Shown here one piece after another: positions 60,028 to 64,000 of a DNA stretch of 64,000 bases (the first letter of the stretch is position 1; the number at the start of each line of letters is the position of its first letter). The position numbers were made by a program, and so were the translations under genes. The DNA comes from Nymphaea colorata (taxonomy: Eukaryota; Streptophyta; Magnoliopsida; Nymphaeales; Nymphaeaceae). Where the stretch lies: the NCBI RefSeq assembly GCF_008831285.2, contig NC_045151.1:5779682-5843681 (forward strand). Direction: 5' to 3'. Below the pieces are notes generated by a model that saw only the letters and a list, made by a program, of their open reading frames with translations, was not told the origin of the DNA and searched no databases.

Positions 60028-61500
60028 AACCTTGAACAAAAAAGATATAAATGACCACCACGCTGGTGATGCTTAAACATACACAGGCATTTATTTTGTG
60101 CACATGGAGGACGGAGATTACCTACCTAATGCCAACAGAAGATTAAACTTTACAGGGTTCAGCTAAACGCAGAATGGTTTTAACTATTAAGTACCTGTGA
60201 ATTACCTAATGGCAATACCGTTGGCTCAGATCTTTGGAGATCCAAGTATGCCAGCCATGTCGATACTGGGGGCATGGATAGACTTGATTTCAGCCATAAG
60301 TCTAACTCAACCATACGTCTTATCTAGGCTTCTAGATTCATGAATTGATTTGAAGAAAGAAATAAAATGATGGGGTTTCTAATACAGCCAGCGACAAGCA
60401 TAACATCCGTGTCCTATATATGCAAGTAACAGGTTGAAGGAATATAGCATCACGCGAGGCCGACAGTATCAAGCACAAACAAAACAAAGAGATATAGGTC
60501 ATTCTTCCTCTCAGGCAGACCGCCTACAAACTCCAAGAACAGAGCTGGTTTTGCCATCTCTGGCTAAGGTTCATATCATCTCATGGAAGGAAAGTTATCC
60601 TCAGAGGGTTCGAAACTTGGCACTCAATATGCGAAGAGGATGTAGAACATCTTATCCCTCAAGGATGTGGAGAACATATACAACACAAATGTAACGATTT
60701 GGAACATCAAAAACAGCCTAGAGAAGAGAAACATCAGAGATCAAAGACTACAGAATCAAGAAATGGAAACCATTCAGTTATGGGGGCGATACACCACATA
60801 TATAGAGTGCGCCATGTTCGTTTGCTTAGTCGGGGCAAGAGAAAACCTTCACTTTCTTCTTGGTTAATTTGTTTCCCATACATTTTTTGCACACGCGGCC
60901 GGCTTTTCTACAAGCACCGGCGGAACACCGAGAAAGAAAGAGAGAGAGTTTACTAATAAGTTAATCACAAGGGACCATTAGTATTGTTCTGGAAGAAGCA
61001 TGGAAGAGAGAAATGTTTCACAGTGGTTTAAATTCCTTTAGAGGAAAAAAAAAAGAATCTTTTTCATAATCGAATTTCTGAAGTAGTAGTTGGTATCTGA
61101 TCTACAAAATAGGGAGGCTGGAGCCATTGTCTTCACAAAGATTTACTTAAAAAAACATTCGTTGGGATTGTGGTTAACCATCCAAACTTCTTTACACAGC
61201 ATCTCTGCCATTACACTTTAGCAACCGGAAGTTTTGTGATAACTAGTTGTTAGCCAAGTAGTATTCTGGGTTGGAAGCCCTAAACACTTTTGCAGTATAA
61301 GAAAGAAAGGATTTAACCTGATTTAGCGTGTGTGGACTATACTTCAAGAGGTTTTCTTCCAAATAAATCAGCGACACTCAAAATCCAAGCTGGTGAAAGA
61401 GCAAAACAATAATTTTTAGCAAAGGAAGCATCATCTACGTTATCAACTGCGACTCCTACATGAAATAAATGATGCTAAAGGGAGACCGTTGAAAAAAACA
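57485..61500. other. Gene-poor interval with microsatellites
   Basis: TA runs at about 58302-58321 and 58570-58593, GA runs at 58723-58752 and 59995-60026, and a CT run at 59691-59732. Open frames (for example a 141-codon minus frame at 57812-58237) have no recognisable domain. Confidence 0.5.
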
Positions 61501-61515
61501 CTGAAGAGAGGGCGG

Positions 61516-61536
61516 GAGAGAGAGAGAGAGAGAGAG
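61516..61536. repeat. (GA)n run next to the miR160 star arm
   Basis: A GA run that ends exactly where the miR160* arm begins. Confidence 0.85.
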
Positions 61537-61621
61537 TATGCATGGCTCCTCGCACGCCACTCACAGGAGCCGATCAGCAAGGATAGGACTCTACCACGAG
61601 TGGCATACAGGGAGCCAGGCA
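61537..61621 (-). ncRNA. MIR160: MIR160 microRNA precursor
   Basis: On the minus strand the 21 bases at 61621-61601 (TGCCTGGCTCC...TGTATGCCA) are identical to the conserved plant miR160. After a 43-base loop region, 61557-61537 (GCGTGCGAGG...ATGCATA) is a typical miR160* sequence. The arms pair with the 2-base 3' overhangs of a Dicer-like product. By hand I count two mismatches and three G-U pairs in the duplex. The arm order and roughly 85-base hairpin match known MIR160 genes. In plants miR160 guides cleavage of mRNAs for auxin response factors of the ARF10/16/17 group, affecting root cap, leaf and seed development. The promoter should lie at higher coordinates; no TATA box is certain, although TATA-like words occur near 62105 and 62225. 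It is the only well-supported host gene here. Confidence 0.95.
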
Positions 61622-64000
61622 CAACATTAACTAACCACGACCCTCTACTACTCTTTTCCTTTCACCTTCACCTTAGCCTTCCCCTTCTCCCGGCTCTTCC
61701 TTCGCATTCACTCATCTTCTGCTGCTAGCACAGCACCAGGCATTTGTCCTCCTCTGATCGTTTAGCATTATCCGCTTTCAACCCGGATGATCAGACCGAC
61801 TTCTTTCTCTCGTTGCTCTCATCTCTCATGTGTGAGAGAGAGAGATAAGAGAGATAGAGAGGGGAGGCGGAAGGTGTGGGTGCGGTAGCGAAGAGGGGGA
61901 AAGCGAAGCGAAGGGGAGATTGCGAGAAAGGTGAAGGGCTGGTCGCGGATTTATTGAGTCGGTAAGGCGTTGTTTAATAAAAAAAGAAAACCACAGACCA
62001 ACATCCTTCAAAAGTCACTAAAGAATAAAAACCAAATAAAATAATATTATGAAAAGGTGGGGAGAGAGAGAAAGTGATAACGGGTAGGCAACAACCATAT
62101 TTTTAAAATGATATAAATGGTATTTGGTACAGAAAAAAAGTCATTTTATACTACAAAGGAGCTCCTTTCTTTTCTCTCTCAGCCCGTTTGAGGTCACAGA
62201 CAGAAGAGTAAGAATCAAATTATAAAATATAGAAAGAGAGTGAGAGATGGCAGATGGCTCCCTCCATTTTGCCTTTGTTTGGTATCGCTTTAACTTGCTC
62301 TAAAGCAGCCTGCTTTACTCTTCTGATGTAGATTTGTCTGGAGTGCTTGGAGGGATTTTGGATTCTGCATATGCTCCCTACTCTCGCACTCTCTCTCTCT
62401 ATTCTTTCTCTCTCTGCTGTCAGTCATGTCTACTACATATAAATGGAAAATAACAAGATAACCCCGTCTCAAAATAAGCAAAACTAGGGTTCCCCACCTC
62501 CATCATTTGCCTTTTTAAGGTGTCAAACCCTAAACTCTAGGGCACCTCCCCAACACCACGAGCCATAATTGCCCCCTACTCCCCCTCCCTTTCACCACCC
62601 CCCCCTCAACTCTCTCAGTACGAGAGACTGGGAGCATCAAAACACACTTGCATAAAAATCCTGCCACAAGATGCATCTCCTCCTTTTTCTTTTCTGCCCA
62701 AATGACCGAATTGCACCCTCCATCATCCATCCCACCCAGGCTTGCGTGCATGGTGCATATGTTGGTGCAATTCCATTTCAAAAAACTTGATTTCTTGTCT
62801 TCTGTTTATTCGAAATCTGAACGGTACGAGAACCTACAAGCAGATTTTCAGGTCTCTTCTTTTTTACTAGCTATAGAAGCCCATATAAGATCTCGCATAT
62901 AATTTGTAAAATTTTAAGATCTGTTAAGTTTTTGATGTTCCCATCTTTCTTACCTTTTATTTACGCATCGAAAGAAAGCGAATTTCCAAGTTCTGGATCT
63001 TGGAGTCCCATTGATTTCTGTAGTTTGATTAGTTTTTATAACTTGAGTGTCGGAAATTAAAATGAAAAGGAGAAACGCACACGAGGCACGACTGCATGGC
63101 CCAAGTAAGCGTGGACTGATGCTGGCTTAAAGAGCCAGCTAGCTACTGGGCTCGACCATAGGCTCTTGGCTCGGCTCTCTTGAGTCATTTTTAATTTCCA
63201 CATGTAACAAGGGCATGAGGTATGTTATCCGAAGCATGTTTTTCTTTAAAAATTAATTTGTACCTTAGTCCACTGGATGACGGAGACATGTTAGGACCTT
63301 GCTGGATAACTTCGCTATATTTATAGGAAAAGTATAAATGATGTATAAATTTGAAATGCTCCTTTTCTTTTTGCGTCTGTGATGAGGAGTATGCACACCT
63401 CGGGCGTCAAATTTAGCAGACGACCAAACTTGTCCTCCCAATTAATGCACGCGAAAAACATCCTACGATTGAGGTATTTGTAAGTCGGTCGCCTAATCCC
63501 TTGTAAACTTGTGGTTGGCTATTCTTCAGATTCTAAAAACTTTTAAAATTTATATGTAAACCTAAAAAAATTTAGTTTAATATATATATAAAATATGAAT
63601 TTTTTTATTTTGGATTCTGTTAAAATTTTGAACTACAATTTAGTCCCTACGATAAAAAATTCTTATCTCCACCCATGCTTGTGGCCACTTCATCCCAAAG
63701 ATTGGCTAGATTTTGCTTAGGCTATAGTTACTCAGAGGAGGGCCCAACTGCGACTGCCCCTCAAGCAGTTTTGATTTGGTATACATGTAATTGTAGATCA
63801 AAAGTTGTGTAAGAAACTCAAGTTGGCGTACTTAATAATTAATCTTCCTCCATATTAGTTTTAAACATTGTCCGTTTTATAAAGTAGGTGTTTTCTTTAA
63901 ACTTTACCATAACAATATGACCAATGAAGTTGGCTATGATGAAGATAATCGGGGCTTTTGCGTTTGCTCGTTTCAAGGGGTTACGTTATCATGTTGAATC
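61622..64000. other. Upstream region of MIR160 and unassigned sequence
   Basis: 61830-61960 is GA-rich, which on the MIR160 strand gives a CT-rich stretch. 62380-62415 has CT runs. Frames at 62530-62781 and 62648-62902 have no recognisable domain. 63530-63670 is an AT-rich short repeat like that at 48030-48205. Confidence 0.45.

Noticed and set aside
62180-62430. Possible miR156-like hairpin (GACAGAAGAG and CTGTCAG words)
   Set aside because: Only part of the mature sequence matches and no paired star arm is present.
1-64000. CRISPR arrays, operons, phage or bacterial defence systems
   Set aside because: The sequence is plant nuclear DNA; the repeats seen are transposon ends, minisatellites and microsatellites, with no spacer-repeat pattern.

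Overview
The window looks like flowering-plant nuclear DNA dominated by transposable elements. It is AT-rich and has few long open frames. It carries degraded Ty1/copia and Ty3/gypsy retrotransposons, En/Spm (CACTA) and hAT-type DNA elements, LINE and SINE-like fragments, many microsatellites, and one strongly supported host gene: a MIR160 microRNA precursor at 61537-61621 on the minus strand. The plant lineage cannot be fixed from the sequence. I see no intact host protein-coding gene.

Layout. 1-1285: 3' end of a Ty3/gypsy chromovirus-like element (integrase, chromodomain-like tail, polypurine tract, start of the 3' LTR). 2506-8494: a full-length minus-strand Ty1/copia element with 478-bp LTRs (about 15 differences by eye) and a perfect 5-bp target duplication. 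Its integrase core is deleted, and its roughly 2-kb leader contains a GC-rich hairpin array and a CGGTT minisatellite. 8907-9300: the end of a CACTA-like element. 9924-10668: a non-autonomous hAT-like element. 11557-24360: old, diverged repeats, including part of a long-LTR family, a roughly 120-bp palindromic tandem array (18290-19200), a kinase-like gene fragment (21299-21424) and a DUF4283-like ORF.

25200-39976: a plus-strand Ty3/gypsy element of the TAT/Ogre type (gag, protease, G-patch-like stretch, reverse transcriptase, two RNase H domains, probable 3.4-kb 3' LTR). It is interrupted by a 2990-bp solo LTR (30542-33531) with a perfect ATATC target duplication. A second partial gag copy and an inverted RNase H fragment lie upstream. 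44539-53675: a minus-strand CACTA transposon with TNPD/tnp2-like and TNPA-like (Transposase_24) pseudogenes. It has been invaded by a hAT-like element (52683-53449, 8-bp target duplication) and by a small LTR-like element (48240-49331). Two exons of a leucine-rich-repeat gene lie between its two transposase genes.

54000-64000 is quieter: a SINE-like unit, another CACTA terminus, a minisatellite, a LINE reverse transcriptase fragment, microsatellites and MIR160 with its probable upstream region. The transposon genes are all broken. The active biology I would infer is auxin-response regulation through miR160, plus the record of nested insertions.
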